A DNA stretch of 64,000 bases from contig CAYWPG010000003.1 of NCBI GenBank assembly GCA_964460035.1, positions 98,919 to 162,918 on the forward strand, given 5' to 3'. This document shows positions 33,649 through 42,449 of this stretch, in pieces. Both the position numbers and the translations under genes were made by a program. The DNA is from CAYWPG01 sp964460035. Its GTDB lineage: Bacteria > Pseudomonadota > Gammaproteobacteria > Nitrococcales > AK92. The notes below the pieces were generated by a model, which worked only from the letters and a program-made list of their open reading frames with translations, was not told the origin of the DNA and ran no database searches. Numbering within the stretch: the stretch's first letter is position 1; the number at the start of each line of letters is the position of its first letter.

Positions 33649-34652
33649 CAGACGTACTCGTCACCAGCGCTGCTGAGCACAATCTCGCCCTCGTCGGCCA
33701 GCCGCTTGGCAATGGCGAGGATTTCCTTCTGCGCCGCATCGACTTCGCTGACGCGCACCGGCGCGTGCGTCGCCAAGTCCTCTTCCAGCATTTCGGCAGC
33801 GCGCTTGGAGAGGTTTTTCATGACCTTGGCCTTCATTCGATCGTCCGCGCCCTTGAGCGCAACGACCAGCGTGTCCGTGCTTACCTCGCGCAGCAGCGTC
33901 TGAATGCTGCGGTCGTCCAGATCGGCCAGGTCGCCGAACACGAACATCAGATCCTGGATACGTTCGCGCAGCTCGGAGTCGATCTCGTCGATGCTCTCCA
34001 TAATCGAGCGTTCGATGGTGGAATCCAGGTTATTGAGGATGTTCGCCGCAGCATGCAGCCCGCCGATGGTCGACGACTTGAGTCGTTGCTTACCGGAAAA
34101 TTGACGCTCGAGAATCTCGTCGAGCTCCTGCAGCGCTTGCGGCTGCACGCCGTCCAGCGTTGCAATGCGCATGATGATGTCGTGCCGCGTGCGAGCGGGC
34201 AGTTCCGCGAGCACCTGCGCCGACTGATCGCTGTCCAGATAAGCCAGCACAATCGCAATAATTTGGGGGTGCTCAAGCCGCAGCATTTCGGCAATGGTCT
34301 TTACATCCAACCACTTGAGCTGTTCCAGCCCCCGGCCGCTGCCGCCCATGAGGATGCGGTCGATGATGCCGCCGGCCTTCTCCTCGCCCAGCGCTTTGAC
34401 CAGCACCTTGCGAATGTACTCGGTCGAGTTGATGCCCAGCGCTGTCTGCTCCGACACCGTCGAAACGAACTCGTGCAGAACCGTGGCGACCTGCTCGCGC
34501 GAGACGTTCCGCAATGAGGTCATGGCCTGCCCGAGCCGCTGAACCTCTTTCGGGCCAAGATGGCGCATTACGGCTGCGGCTTCATCCTCGCCCATGGACA
34601 TCATGAAGATCGCGGCGCGATCGACGTTGGTGAAAGAAGTACTACTTGTCAT
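33648..34652 (-). CDS. fliG: Flagellar rotor protein FliG
   Basis: 334 residues. The middle domain contains the EHPQ motif (RLEHPQIIAIVLAYL), and the C-terminal torque domain has MFVFGDLADLDDRSIQ with the charged residues that face the stator. The first residues bind FliF. Overlaps fliF by 11 bases. Length is typical. Confidence 0.97.
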   Translation of the reverse strand: MTSSTSFTNVDRAAIFMMSMGEDEAAAVMRHLGPKEVQRLGQAMTSLRNVSREQVATVLHEFVSTVSEQTALGINSTEYIRKVLVKALGEEKAGGIIDRILMGGSGRGLEQLKWLDVKTIAEMLRLEHPQIIAIVLAYLDSDQSAQVLAELPARTRHDIIMRIATLDGVQPQALQELDEILERQFSGKQRLKSSTIGGLHAAANILNNLDSTIERSIMESIDEIDSELRERIQDLMFVFGDLADLDDRSIQTLLREVSTDTLVVALKGADDRMKAKVMKNLSKRAAEMLEEDLATHAPVRVSEVDAAQKEILAIAKRLADEGEIVLSSAGDEYV

Positions 34653-36375
34653 CGTCGGACAACCAAGCCTTAACTACGCTAGCGGCCAGTTCTGGCTCCT
34701 GATTGACGATCTGACGGGCCGCCATCAGCGTATCCTCGTATGTAGTCATGCGGTGAACGGCAAGAGGCCCGCCTTCGAGGGGACTTCTCGGCCCCGGCAG
34801 CTGCTTGGGCCGTTCGGAGGCGGGCAGGGATTCGGCCTCTTCCTCATCTTCGTCCTCCTCCTCTTCGTCATCGACGCGCGTGCGCCCGAGCAAGCCGAAG
34901 ATCAGCGGCCGAATAACCGTCATGATCAGCAGCAAGGTCAGCAGCAAGGCAAGCACAAGCTTGCCCATCTCCAGGACCCAGGGTTCCTGCAGCAGCTCGT
35001 AGATGGATAGCGGCTTTTCCTCATCATCCGCCGGCACGCGGAAGGCCGCGCTGATAACGTTGATAGTGTCGCCACGCGCCTCGTCCAGGCCGACGGCGTC
35101 GCGCACCAGCGCCGTCAACTGATCGAGCTCTTCCTGGCTCAACGGCTCGCGGACCAGCTCGCCCTCGGCGTTGACGACTTCTTTTTGGTCCACCAGCACC
35201 GCCACCGACAGCCGCTCGATGTTGCCGATCGGGCGGCGGACATGCCGGATCGTCTTGCTGACCTCGTAGTTGCGTGTAGCGCTTTGGGTGAGGTTAATCG
35301 TGTCATCCTCGGCTGCGGCAGTGCCCTGCGTGGGGTCGAGGACGCCGGGCCCCGGCGGCTGATTGGTCAAGGCTCCCGGTATGCCGATGGCCTCGCGCTC
35401 GCTCTGACGGCGGCGCTCCTCCATGGTCTGTTCGCTGCGCACGGCGCTGGCCGTCGGATCGAACACCTCCGCGGTGCTCTCCTCCATGGAGAAGTCGAGC
35501 CGCGCGCTGACCTGCGCTCGAACCCGCCCGGCGCCAACCACCGGAGTGAGCAGGTTCTCGATGCGTCGGGCATAGGTTTCTTCGAGCTGCTGCTTGTATT
35601 CGAATTGCGCGCCCGTCACCGATAGCGGTTCGGCGTCCGCGCCGGCGCCGGAGCCAGTGAGCAGGCGACCGCGCTGGTCCACCAGCGTCACGTCCTCCTC
35701 GGCAAGATCGGGAACGCTGCTAGCCACCAGATGGACAATGGCTGCGATCTGCCCCTGACTCAGCCAGCGTCCATGGAGAAGATTGACAACGACCGAAGCA
35801 CGCGGTCGCCCCCTGTCGCGCACAAACACCGACTGGCGCGGGATCGCCAGATGTACGCGAGCGCTCTCCACGGCCTGCAAGGACGCGATCGAACGGGCGA
35901 GTTCGGTTTCCAGCGCATGCTGATAACGCGCGGTTTCCATGAACTGGCTGGTGCCGAAACTCTGGTCGCGCTGCAACAGCTCATATCCGACACCGCTGCC
36001 CCGCGGCAGTCCCTGCCCGGCCAGACGCAGCCGCACGCCATGAACTTCGCTGGCCGGCACCATGATCGTGCCGGTTCGCTCGTCAATGCGATGCGGGATA
36101 TTGGACGCCTGCAAGGCCTCGAGCACCTGGGCAGCGTCTTGCTCGGTAAGATTGCCGTAGAGCGGCCGATACACCGGCTCCTGGGCCCAGAAGAAAAGAC
36201 CGACGCCCACAGCGATCGCCGCCAGCAAACCGAGCAGCAAGCCACCCTGTCGCAGTAGCTTATCGTTACCGAAAAACTGCCCGAGCTTTGACGGGACCAC
36301 CTCGGCCTTGTTCTCTGCCGCTGGCGCCGTCGTCTGCGTCTGCGTTGTCGCCAGCGCCTGCCCAGCCTCAGCCAT
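34642..36375 (-). CDS. fliF: Flagellar MS-ring protein FliF
   Basis: 577 residues. Two membrane spans (about 47-67, LLLGLLAAIAVGVGLFF, and near 475-495) enclose the periplasmic ring-building domains with GSGVGYELLQRDQSFGTSQF. The C-terminus (QIVNQEPELAASVVKAWL) is the FliG-binding helix pair. It follows fliE by 100 bases. Confidence 0.97.
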   Translation of the reverse strand: MAEAGQALATTQTQTTAPAAENKAEVVPSKLGQFFGNDKLLRQGGLLLGLLAAIAVGVGLFFWAQEPVYRPLYGNLTEQDAAQVLEALQASNIPHRIDERTGTIMVPASEVHGVRLRLAGQGLPRGSGVGYELLQRDQSFGTSQFMETARYQHALETELARSIASLQAVESARVHLAIPRQSVFVRDRGRPRASVVVNLLHGRWLSQGQIAAIVHLVASSVPDLAEEDVTLVDQRGRLLTGSGAGADAEPLSVTGAQFEYKQQLEETYARRIENLLTPVVGAGRVRAQVSARLDFSMEESTAEVFDPTASAVRSEQTMEERRRQSEREAIGIPGALTNQPPGPGVLDPTQGTAAAEDDTINLTQSATRNYEVSKTIRHVRRPIGNIERLSVAVLVDQKEVVNAEGELVREPLSQEELDQLTALVRDAVGLDEARGDTINVISAAFRVPADDEEKPLSIYELLQEPWVLEMGKLVLALLLTLLLIMTVIRPLIFGLLGRTRVDDEEEEDEDEEEAESLPASERPKQLPGPRSPLEGGPLAVHRMTTYEDTLMAARQIVNQEPELAASVVKAWLSDDDK

Positions 36376-36475
36376 TTATTCCCCCGATAATCTTGTTCGT
36401 TACCATCGGCATCCGAGCGCTATACCCGCTCAAGGCGCACCCGCGCAGCCCCCCTATGGGCTGCGCGGATCCGCG

Positions 36476-36799
36476 TCAGATCGGCATACGAGAGATTTCC
36501 CGGTACGCTTCGAGAAGGTGGTTGCGCACCGCTTTCACCGCCTCGAACGACACCTTTGCCTTCTGCATGGCAACCATTACATCGGTGAGCTGGACATCCT
36601 CACCGCGGGCGAAGGCGTTGCTGAGCTCGCTGGATTCGATCTGATGGCGATTAACCGTCTCGATCGCATCCTTAAGCATGTCGGCAAAGGCACTCTCTTC
36701 GGCCGGTGTCTTGGCGCCCTCAGCGCCATCGGCGCCGCTGGCCTTAGCGGCCATGACTCGCAGCTCGGCAAGAGCCTGCTGCATGTTCACCTCGTTCAT
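36476..36799 (-). CDS. fliE: Rod/MS-ring junction protein FliE
   Basis: 107 residues with the typical end VKAVRNHLLEAYREISRMPI and the segment FADMLKDAIETVN. FliE joins the MS ring to the rod. It is the first gene of the fliEFGHIJ run, and a sigma-54 element lies about 40 bases upstream of its ATG. Confidence 0.95.
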   Translation of the reverse strand: MNEVNMQQALAELRVMAAKASGADGAEGAKTPAEESAFADMLKDAIETVNRHQIESSELSNAFARGEDVQLTDVMVAMQKAKVSFEAVKAVRNHLLEAYREISRMPI

Positions 36800-36835
36800 A
36801 ACCCCCCCAGTTGGTAAACCACGCCAGGTCTACGC

Positions 36836-36852
36836 ATGCAGGTTTCGCGCCA
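36836..36852 (-). promoter_or_regulatory. Sigma-54 promoter candidate of fliE
   Basis: On the minus strand TGGCGC, 5 bases, then CTGCAT. The invariant GG and GC are 10 bases apart as required; two less critical positions differ from the consensus. Confidence 0.6.
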
Positions 36853-37018
36853 AAGAGTGTCAAGAATCCGAAGGTAGCGGCTCTGCCCGAGCTTAATGGG
36901 CCTGCCGCACCGTTTCGACCGAGCGCTAACGGAGCGTTTGGCAAGGGAGCGTCAAGAAACAGTCGGCGATGGATACACAAAAATGCCATCGCTAGTCGGG
37001 CCCGGGTCCAGTCGCAGA

Positions 37019-37071
37019 CTTTCGGTGAGTGTAGCGTCGCTACGGCAGGCGCCACACTGCACTCACGAAAG
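37019..37071. repeat. Large imperfect inverted repeat between fleQ and fliE
   Basis: CTTTCGGTGAGTGTAG at 37019 pairs with its near-complement ending at 37071 (ACTCACGAAAG), with one bulge and one mismatch. A small palindrome TAGCGTCGCTA lies inside. It is downstream of the fleQ stop on the minus strand; no T-run follows, so it could be a processing hairpin or a regulator site upstream of the fliE promoter. Confidence 0.5.
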
Positions 37072-37181
37072 CATTCCTGGCGCGGGAGCTCAGCGCCCGC
37101 CCAGGACGAGGGGCTGCCCTGTGGGAGCACCCCCGGCGCGAACGCCGCGCGCCGACCGAAGTTCGACTGCGCTCCCTGTAC

Positions 37182-38639
37182 TTACGCTTCGGCGCGTTGA
37201 ATTCCATACTTGCGCAGCTTCTCCACCAACGTCGTGCGCCGCAACTTCAGCAGCTTAGCCGCCTGCGCCACCACGCCGTCGGCTTTCTCCAGCGCTCGCT
37301 TGATCAGCTGCGTTTCCAGATCGACCAAATGCTGCTTGAGATCGATCCCTTCTTCGCCCCAGTCGTCGCTGAACAATCCTCCGTTGGCACCGGCCGCCGC
37401 CGGTTGCGCGGGCACCGCTTCGCGAATCGACTCTCTGGCCATCAGCGAACTCATGGCATCGTCAGCGCTGACCGGCCCCATCGCATCGCTGACATCGCAG
37501 CGGACTTTCTCCGGCAGATCCTCGACGTCGACTTCGCCGTATGGGTACATGATTGCCAAGCGTTCTATGAGGTTGGCGAGCTCGCGCACGTTGCCTGGCC
37601 AGTGATACTGGCTGAGTGCCGACAGCGCCGCCGGAGTAAGCTTCACGGAGCCGCGACCGGCATCCTCAATGCGACGGATCATCTCCTCGACCAGCACCGG
37701 AATATCGCCGGGACGGGCACGCAAGGGCGGCATTTCGATGGGAAACACATTCAGGCGGTAGAACAGGTCCTCGCGGAACAGACCTTCGGCAATTTGCTGC
37801 TCCAGGTCCCGATGGGTAGCCGCGATGACTCGCACATCGACGTGAATCGTATTGTTCGATCCCACCCGTTCGAAGCAGCGCTCCTGCAACACTCTCAGCA
37901 GCTTGACCTGCATGTGCAGGCTCATGTCGCCGATTTCGTCGAGGAAAATCGTGCCGCCGTGCGCCATCTCAAAGCGCCCGGGCCGGGCACTGATCGCGCC
38001 GGTGAAAGCGCCTTTTTCGTGGCCGAACAGTTCGCTCTCGAGCAAGTCCGGCGGGATAGCGCCGCAATTGATAGGCACGAACGGCTTGTTGCGTCGCGGA
38101 GAACTATCGTGCAGCGCGCGCGCCGCCACTTCCTTGCCGGTGCCCGACTCCCCCAGGATGAGCACGCTGGCGTCCGTGGGCGCCACCTGCTCGATCAGCT
38201 GCTTGACCCGTTGCATGGCGCGGCTTTGCCCAACCAGCCGCGGAGCGCTGGCTCGCCGCCCGGCACCGGAACGGCTCTGGGCATTGTGGCTCAACGCCTG
38301 TTTGAGCGCGGCGCCGAGTTGGGCCTGCTTCAGCGGCAGCTCCAGCGTCCCCAGAATGCTGGCGCTCATGGCTGCCGGTTTGGCACGCGACGAGCCCTGC
38401 GGAGCCAACAGAAAAACCGGCAGTTCGGGCGCCAGTTCCCAAAGCAGCTCTTGGGCGTGCGTCACAAATGTGGCAGTGCCGGCGAGCAGGCACAGGGCTA
38501 TGCCCTCGCGCTGCTCCAAGCGTAACGCCAGCCCCTCAACATCGCTGGCGACGACAATATCATGGTCCAGAAAGCGAATGACGGCTTCGATACCCGCGGC
38601 CCGCTCCCGATCCGCGTCAATAAGCAGGATCCTGACCAA
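37182..38639 (-). CDS. fleQ: Flagellar master regulator FleQ
   Basis: 485 residues: a FleQ-type N-terminal domain (1-120) resembling a receiver, an AAA+ sigma-54 activator domain with P-loop GESGTGKE (163-170) and GAFTGA (210-215, contact with sigma-54), and a C-terminal Fis-type helix-turn-helix (VVAQAAKLLKLRRTTLVEKL). FleQ activates sigma-54 flagellar promoters, and in pseudomonads it also binds c-di-GMP and is held by FleN. It lies alone between the fliT-like and fliE genes. No FleS or FleR partner follows, unlike in pseudomonads. Confidence 0.93.
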   Translation of the reverse strand: MVRILLIDADRERAAGIEAVIRFLDHDIVVASDVEGLALRLEQREGIALCLLAGTATFVTHAQELLWELAPELPVFLLAPQGSSRAKPAAMSASILGTLELPLKQAQLGAALKQALSHNAQSRSGAGRRASAPRLVGQSRAMQRVKQLIEQVAPTDASVLILGESGTGKEVAARALHDSSPRRNKPFVPINCGAIPPDLLESELFGHEKGAFTGAISARPGRFEMAHGGTIFLDEIGDMSLHMQVKLLRVLQERCFERVGSNNTIHVDVRVIAATHRDLEQQIAEGLFREDLFYRLNVFPIEMPPLRARPGDIPVLVEEMIRRIEDAGRGSVKLTPAALSALSQYHWPGNVRELANLIERLAIMYPYGEVDVEDLPEKVRCDVSDAMGPVSADDAMSSLMARESIREAVPAQPAAAGANGGLFSDDWGEEGIDLKQHLVDLETQLIKRALEKADGVVAQAAKLLKLRRTTLVEKLRKYGIQRAEA

Positions 38640-39134
38640 ACCCCCTTCCCCCGCAACGCGTTACGTGAGCAACCTCCTGTCGTTTCTTATTTTGGTCCGT
38701 CAAAAACCTGACGTTACTCGCACTAACCGGGTCCTGTCACGTTGCAGCGCAACAAAAGGCCAAAAATTAGACGACGGTAGACCCGGGCGGCGCGAAGAAA
38801 GTCAGAGAGAGACCGCAATCGCAGATAGCAATCTACGGGATCGGCAGCTGCTGCGACCAGGGTGCGCTCCTGCAGACGCAACCCCTACCCGCGGGAGAAC
38901 CCGCCGTGGGACGAGCCACCGGTAGGAGCGCCCTCCCGGCCCCGAATCTTCACCCCACCTCGCGAAGCGGGAAAAACCTGCATGCCCACACAGACACACG
39001 CTGCCTGTGAGCAGGCGCCCTGTTATGTGTCATGCCAGGCAGAAAGAAAGGATAGGCTGGAGAAACGCAGCAAAAGGAGAAGCGTCGCCTGCCGATTCTT
39101 CGATGTTGAACGGCGGCCGGAAGATGGCACGCAG
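38640..39134. other. Spacer between the fliT-like gene and fleQ with REP-like repeat
   Basis: No credible gene. It should hold the fleQ promoter (nearer 38640-38780), which I could not define. A REP-like segment lies at 38883-38950. Confidence 0.5.
38883..38950. repeat. REP-like element
   Basis: Contains CCTACCCGCGGGAGA, CGCCCTC and CCGAATCT in the same order as the element at 44104-44160. Such GTGGGAG/CGCGAATC sequences resemble the extragenic palindromes of pseudomonads. Confidence 0.5.
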
Positions 39135-39455
39135 TCAGCCGGCGAAACGCCGATAAGCCGACGCGGCCTGTAAGCCCTTATTCGACTCCTGCAGACCATC
39201 GACAGCACGTTGCCGCTCGGCTTCCACCAGCGGCACGAGCTGCCCGTCCAGGCGCAGCACCTGGCGTACGCGCTCGGAGACCGTATCGGCCACCTCCGGC
39301 GGGATCGGCTCCGCAAACACAGCGTGCGCCAACTGCTGCCGTCGTTCCTGCATGCCCGCGAGCGATGACCACTCGCCGGCTTGGGCAAGCGCGAGCATTT
39401 CGCGGGTAAGCGCCAGCAGCTCCTCGGAGAGCCGAGCGGGATCGTGCGCCTCCAC
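39135..39455 (-). CDS. FliT-like flagellar chaperone
   Basis: 106 residues from a GTG at 39455 that follows GGGGAGGGG; the longer open frame starts inside fliS and is rejected. The product is helical: LSEELLALTREMLALAQAGEWSSL, then MQERRQQLAHAVF and LRLDGQLVPLVEAERQRAV. The size, layout and place after fliS match FliT-type chaperones, which bind FliD. Sequence identity in this family is low, so the call rests mostly on position and helical content. Confidence 0.7.
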   Translation of the reverse strand: MEAHDPARLSEELLALTREMLALAQAGEWSSLAGMQERRQQLAHAVFAEPIPPEVADTVSERVRQVLRLDGQLVPLVEAERQRAVDGLQESNKGLQAASAYRRFAG

Positions 39456-39469
39456 AACCCCTCCCCTAC

Positions 39470-39886
39470 CTACCCGCGCGCGCCGACGGCGCTGGGGGCC
39501 GTTTGGCGCACCTCCAAGGGGATGGCGTCCCATGCACTCTTGATTTCGCCCATCAGCCTGGCCACTTCATCAAGCATGGCCACGTCGTCTTTCAAGTTGG
39601 CCTCGAGCAAGCGGCGCTGCATGTAGTCGTACAGATCGCGCAAATTGGCCGCGATCTCGCCTCCCCGCTCCAGATCCAGACACGCGGTCAGGCCTTCGAG
39701 AATACCGATGGCCTTGCCTATCCGCTCGCCCTTCTGCGCCACCTGTTTGGCCATCATGGCGCCTTTGGCCTGGGCGACGCGCTCAAGAAAACCCTCGAAC
39801 AGCATCTGCGTGAGGCGATGCGGATCCGCATAGGCAGCTCCGGAGTAGGTCCCCATCTGCTTGTATTGGTTGATCCCGTAACTCAT
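39470..39886 (-). CDS. fliS: Flagellin export chaperone FliS
   Basis: 138 residues. Typical segments are GINQYKQMGTYSGAAYADP, LTQMLFEGFLERVAQAKGAM and LRDLYDYMQRRLLEANL. FliS binds the C-terminus of flagellin and keeps it export-competent. It lies 45 bases after fliD in the filament gene run. Confidence 0.96.
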   Translation of the reverse strand: MSYGINQYKQMGTYSGAAYADPHRLTQMLFEGFLERVAQAKGAMMAKQVAQKGERIGKAIGILEGLTACLDLERGGEIAANLRDLYDYMQRRLLEANLKDDVAMLDEVARLMGEIKSAWDAIPLEVRQTAPSAVGARG

Positions 39887-39931
39887 AACGACCTCACGAG
39901 TTGATACAGCGGACAGAAGACGCGTTGGAAC

Positions 39932-41920
39932 TTACTTCTTCTGCGTATTGAGCATGGCGGAGAGCGAAGAGAGCTGGCTGCTCAGGAAGCTGCTCATGCT
40001 ATTCATCTGCGCCACCAGAATATCCATGGCGGTAAACTGTGCCATGAAACGTTTGCGAACCTGCTCCATGCGCGCATCGAGCCGAGCCTGCGCGTCGTCC
40101 ATCGCCTTCTGCTCGCGCTTGATACCTTCGGTCGCGGCATCGAGTGAACCGTCGCCGTCGAGGAATTCCCCCAGCAGATCGTCCAGCGTAGTCATCAGCC
40201 CCTGCGAGAAGGTGACCACACCGTAATCGCCAAGCTCGGTCCCGACGATTTTGAGCTTAAGCCCGTTGGCTGCGCCGGTGACCGCAGTCAGGTACTGGCC
40301 ATCCCCTTCCGCAGCGACCCCATTGATGGTGCCTTGCACATCCAGTCCGGCCACGCCTTCGCCCGATAGGCCGGTAACCGTCGCAAAAGCCGCATCGACC
40401 GCCGTGACTTCTACAGTGGACTTGGAGCCATAGGTGGCAGAGTGGATGACGAACCCATTGCCGTCGTACTCGACCGTAACGCTCTTGCCCTCGTCGGCCA
40501 ACTTGCGATCGCCGTTGATCTTTGCCTGCAGCTCTTGCGCCAACTCCTCCGGGGTATAGCTGCCCGCCGCAAGTTCGATACGATACGACTGCACGCCATC
40601 GACCTTGATGCGAAACGCCTTGTTGCTGTCGTCGATCGTAATCGGGCCAGTAACGGCCGATCCGTTCAAGGCTCCTCGCGTCGCCTGCTGGGTAATGCTG
40701 ACTGCGTATTTCCCCGGCTGGGTGTACCCTTTCGCGCCGACGTACTCCACGCCACTGTTCTGTGGTAGTCCGACCGACGCGAACAACGCCCCTACCAGCT
40801 CGAAATTCTGATTCAGCGCCTTATCGAGCAGGTTGTTGTCGATCTCCAGCTTACCATCTTTGTTGGTGGTCAAGCCGATATCGACCAGTGAGCGTACCGC
40901 ATCTCCCTCCAGCACGCCCAGAGTGTCCATCATGGTCCGCGTAAGGCTGCTGCTGATGTTGCGCAGCACGGCATCGCCCGTCAGCGGAGCGCTCTGGCGC
41001 GTCTCGGCATCGTATGCCGACAGTTTCTTGATTTCCTCACGCAGATCGTTGTACGCCTTAACGAAACCTTCGATCTGCTTTCTAACCGCGCCGTTGTCGC
41101 GCTCTACGTTGATAGTGACGCTGTTGCTAGTGGTTTTTTTCAGTTGCAGCGTAACGCCTTCGATAATGTCGTTAACGCTGTTTTTGGCACGCGTTAACGT
41201 CAGGCCATTGACTTCGAGTTCGGCATCCGAGCCAGCACGGGTGAGCGACATCGTGCTGGTGCCGTCGGTCATGGCCAACTCGCCGAGCGCACCCTCAGCG
41301 TCTTCCACCTCGATCGCGAACCCGTTGCTACGTCCGGTTTCATTGGCGGTAAGGATAAGGCGCTCGCCGGTGCCATCGTTGACGATGCTTGCGGTAACGC
41401 CTACACCCGCTTCGTTGATAGCGGCGCGGATATCCGCCAGCGTATTGCTGCTGGGGTCGATGACCACCGTCTTAGCCGGTCGATCCGCGTCCGGCGTGAA
41501 TGTGCTCCCATCCTCCGACCATTCGCCGAAGCGGAACACCAGCTTGCCCGAGCCGACCGCACTGTTTCTATCCTCGAACGCCTTCGATGCGACGCTCTGA
41601 CTCTGCGCGAGCTTGTTGACCTTGATGTCGAAACGGCCTGTCTGAGCACCGGCGGAAGGGCTGACGGAGATTGCCTCCTCCTCTGAGCTGGACGCCGTCA
41701 TCGTCTGAAAGGCGGTAATCTTCGTCAGCTCTTTGACGGTGGAGCGGAACTTCGACAGCGCGCTCTTGAGACTGCCGTAGGCGGACAACTGCGTTTGCAG
41801 CTGCGACTGCTTGCGGTTGATGCGTGACTGTGCCGGCGCGCGCTCGGCGGCAACCAGTTGCTGAACCAGCGATTGCAGGTCCAGTCCTGAACCGACGCCC
41901 ATCGAACTGATTCCGGTCAT
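39932..41920 (-). CDS. fliD: Flagellar filament cap protein FliD
   Basis: 662 residues, longer than the roughly 470 of enteric or pseudomonad FliD. The N-terminal signature GISSMGVGSGLDLQSLVQQL and the C-terminal coiled coil (QMNSMSSFLSSQLSSLSAML) are normal. The extra length lies in the central, surface-exposed part with a repeated flagellin-hook-like segment. FliD caps the filament and guides flagellin folding. A sigma-54 element is found 64 to 80 bases upstream. Confidence 0.95.
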   Translation of the reverse strand: MTGISSMGVGSGLDLQSLVQQLVAAERAPAQSRINRKQSQLQTQLSAYGSLKSALSKFRSTVKELTKITAFQTMTASSSEEEAISVSPSAGAQTGRFDIKVNKLAQSQSVASKAFEDRNSAVGSGKLVFRFGEWSEDGSTFTPDADRPAKTVVIDPSSNTLADIRAAINEAGVGVTASIVNDGTGERLILTANETGRSNGFAIEVEDAEGALGELAMTDGTSTMSLTRAGSDAELEVNGLTLTRAKNSVNDIIEGVTLQLKKTTSNSVTINVERDNGAVRKQIEGFVKAYNDLREEIKKLSAYDAETRQSAPLTGDAVLRNISSSLTRTMMDTLGVLEGDAVRSLVDIGLTTNKDGKLEIDNNLLDKALNQNFELVGALFASVGLPQNSGVEYVGAKGYTQPGKYAVSITQQATRGALNGSAVTGPITIDDSNKAFRIKVDGVQSYRIELAAGSYTPEELAQELQAKINGDRKLADEGKSVTVEYDGNGFVIHSATYGSKSTVEVTAVDAAFATVTGLSGEGVAGLDVQGTINGVAAEGDGQYLTAVTGAANGLKLKIVGTELGDYGVVTFSQGLMTTLDDLLGEFLDGDGSLDAATEGIKREQKAMDDAQARLDARMEQVRKRFMAQFTAMDILVAQMNSMSSFLSSQLSSLSAMLNTQKK

Positions 41921-41983
41921 GTCTCACTCTCCGTATAACGCCAGTCGATACTCGGATCCGATCATCGTGAAGCCAAATTGGCT

Positions 41984-42000
41984 CAGCAAGGAACGGGCCA
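41984..42000 (-). promoter_or_regulatory. Sigma-54 promoter candidate of fliD
   Basis: On the minus strand TGGCCC, 5 bases, then TTGCTG, with GG and GC at the correct spacing. The inferred start is about 50 bases ahead of fliD and close to the flaG stop. Confidence 0.55.
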
Positions 42001-42006
42001 GGACTA

Positions 42007-42372
42007 TCAAGCCTCCGCGGAAAGCAGAAGCCCTTTGAGCTCGTTCAGTCGGGCGGCTACATGCAGCACTTCTTCACTGGGAATTTGCCGCACCACCTCG
42101 TCGGTCTCGCCGTTCATTACCGTCACCACAGTACGGCCGGTTTCTTCATCGATTCGAAAGTGCAGGGTTCGCTGCGCGATCTGAAAAAACTCGTTGATCT
42201 GCTCAACGGCCTGTACCAGGCTGAGGCCCGTCTCAGCGGTTTCGGCGGCCCCGGCGCCCGCAAGACCGCTTTTCTGGGCTTCGCCGCCCCGCGGTGCCGC
42301 CCCCTTCTCGGCAGCGATTGCCGGCTGAATGACCGGACGGCTAACAATGCTTGGGTCAACCTTGTCAACCAT
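42007..42372 (-). CDS. flaG: FlaG family protein
   Basis: 121 residues: a variable N-terminal 50, then the FlaG core with VEQINEFFQIAQRTLHFRID, TGRTVVTVMNGETDEVVRQI and PSEEVLHVAARL. FlaG lies between fliC and fliD in many polar-flagellate bacteria and influences filament length. The same place is seen here. Confidence 0.92.
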   Translation of the reverse strand: MVDKVDPSIVSRPVIQPAIAAEKGAAPRGGEAQKSGLAGAGAAETAETGLSLVQAVEQINEFFQIAQRTLHFRIDEETGRTVVTVMNGETDEVVRQIPSEEVLHVAARLNELKGLLLSAEA

Positions 42373-42402
42373 CGTCCTTTCCCTCGTTTAGCTGCGAGAG
42401 AA

Positions 42403-42432
42403 CGACCGCCCAGGCTGCAGCCTGGGCGGTCG
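42403..42432 (-). terminator. Perfect palindrome after fliC
   Basis: A 30-base perfect inverted repeat (CGACCGCCCAGGCT, then its complement) lies 18 bases after the fliC stop. No strong T-run follows on the minus strand, but a stable stem directly after flagellin is the usual place for transcription termination or mRNA protection. Confidence 0.65.
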
Positions 42433-42449
42433 CGTTTGGACTGTCGTTC

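Noticed and set aside
37197..38525. A 442-codon plus-strand frame opposite fleQ
   Set aside because: It is a shadow of fleQ, with His/Gln/Arg-rich composition and no recognisable domain.
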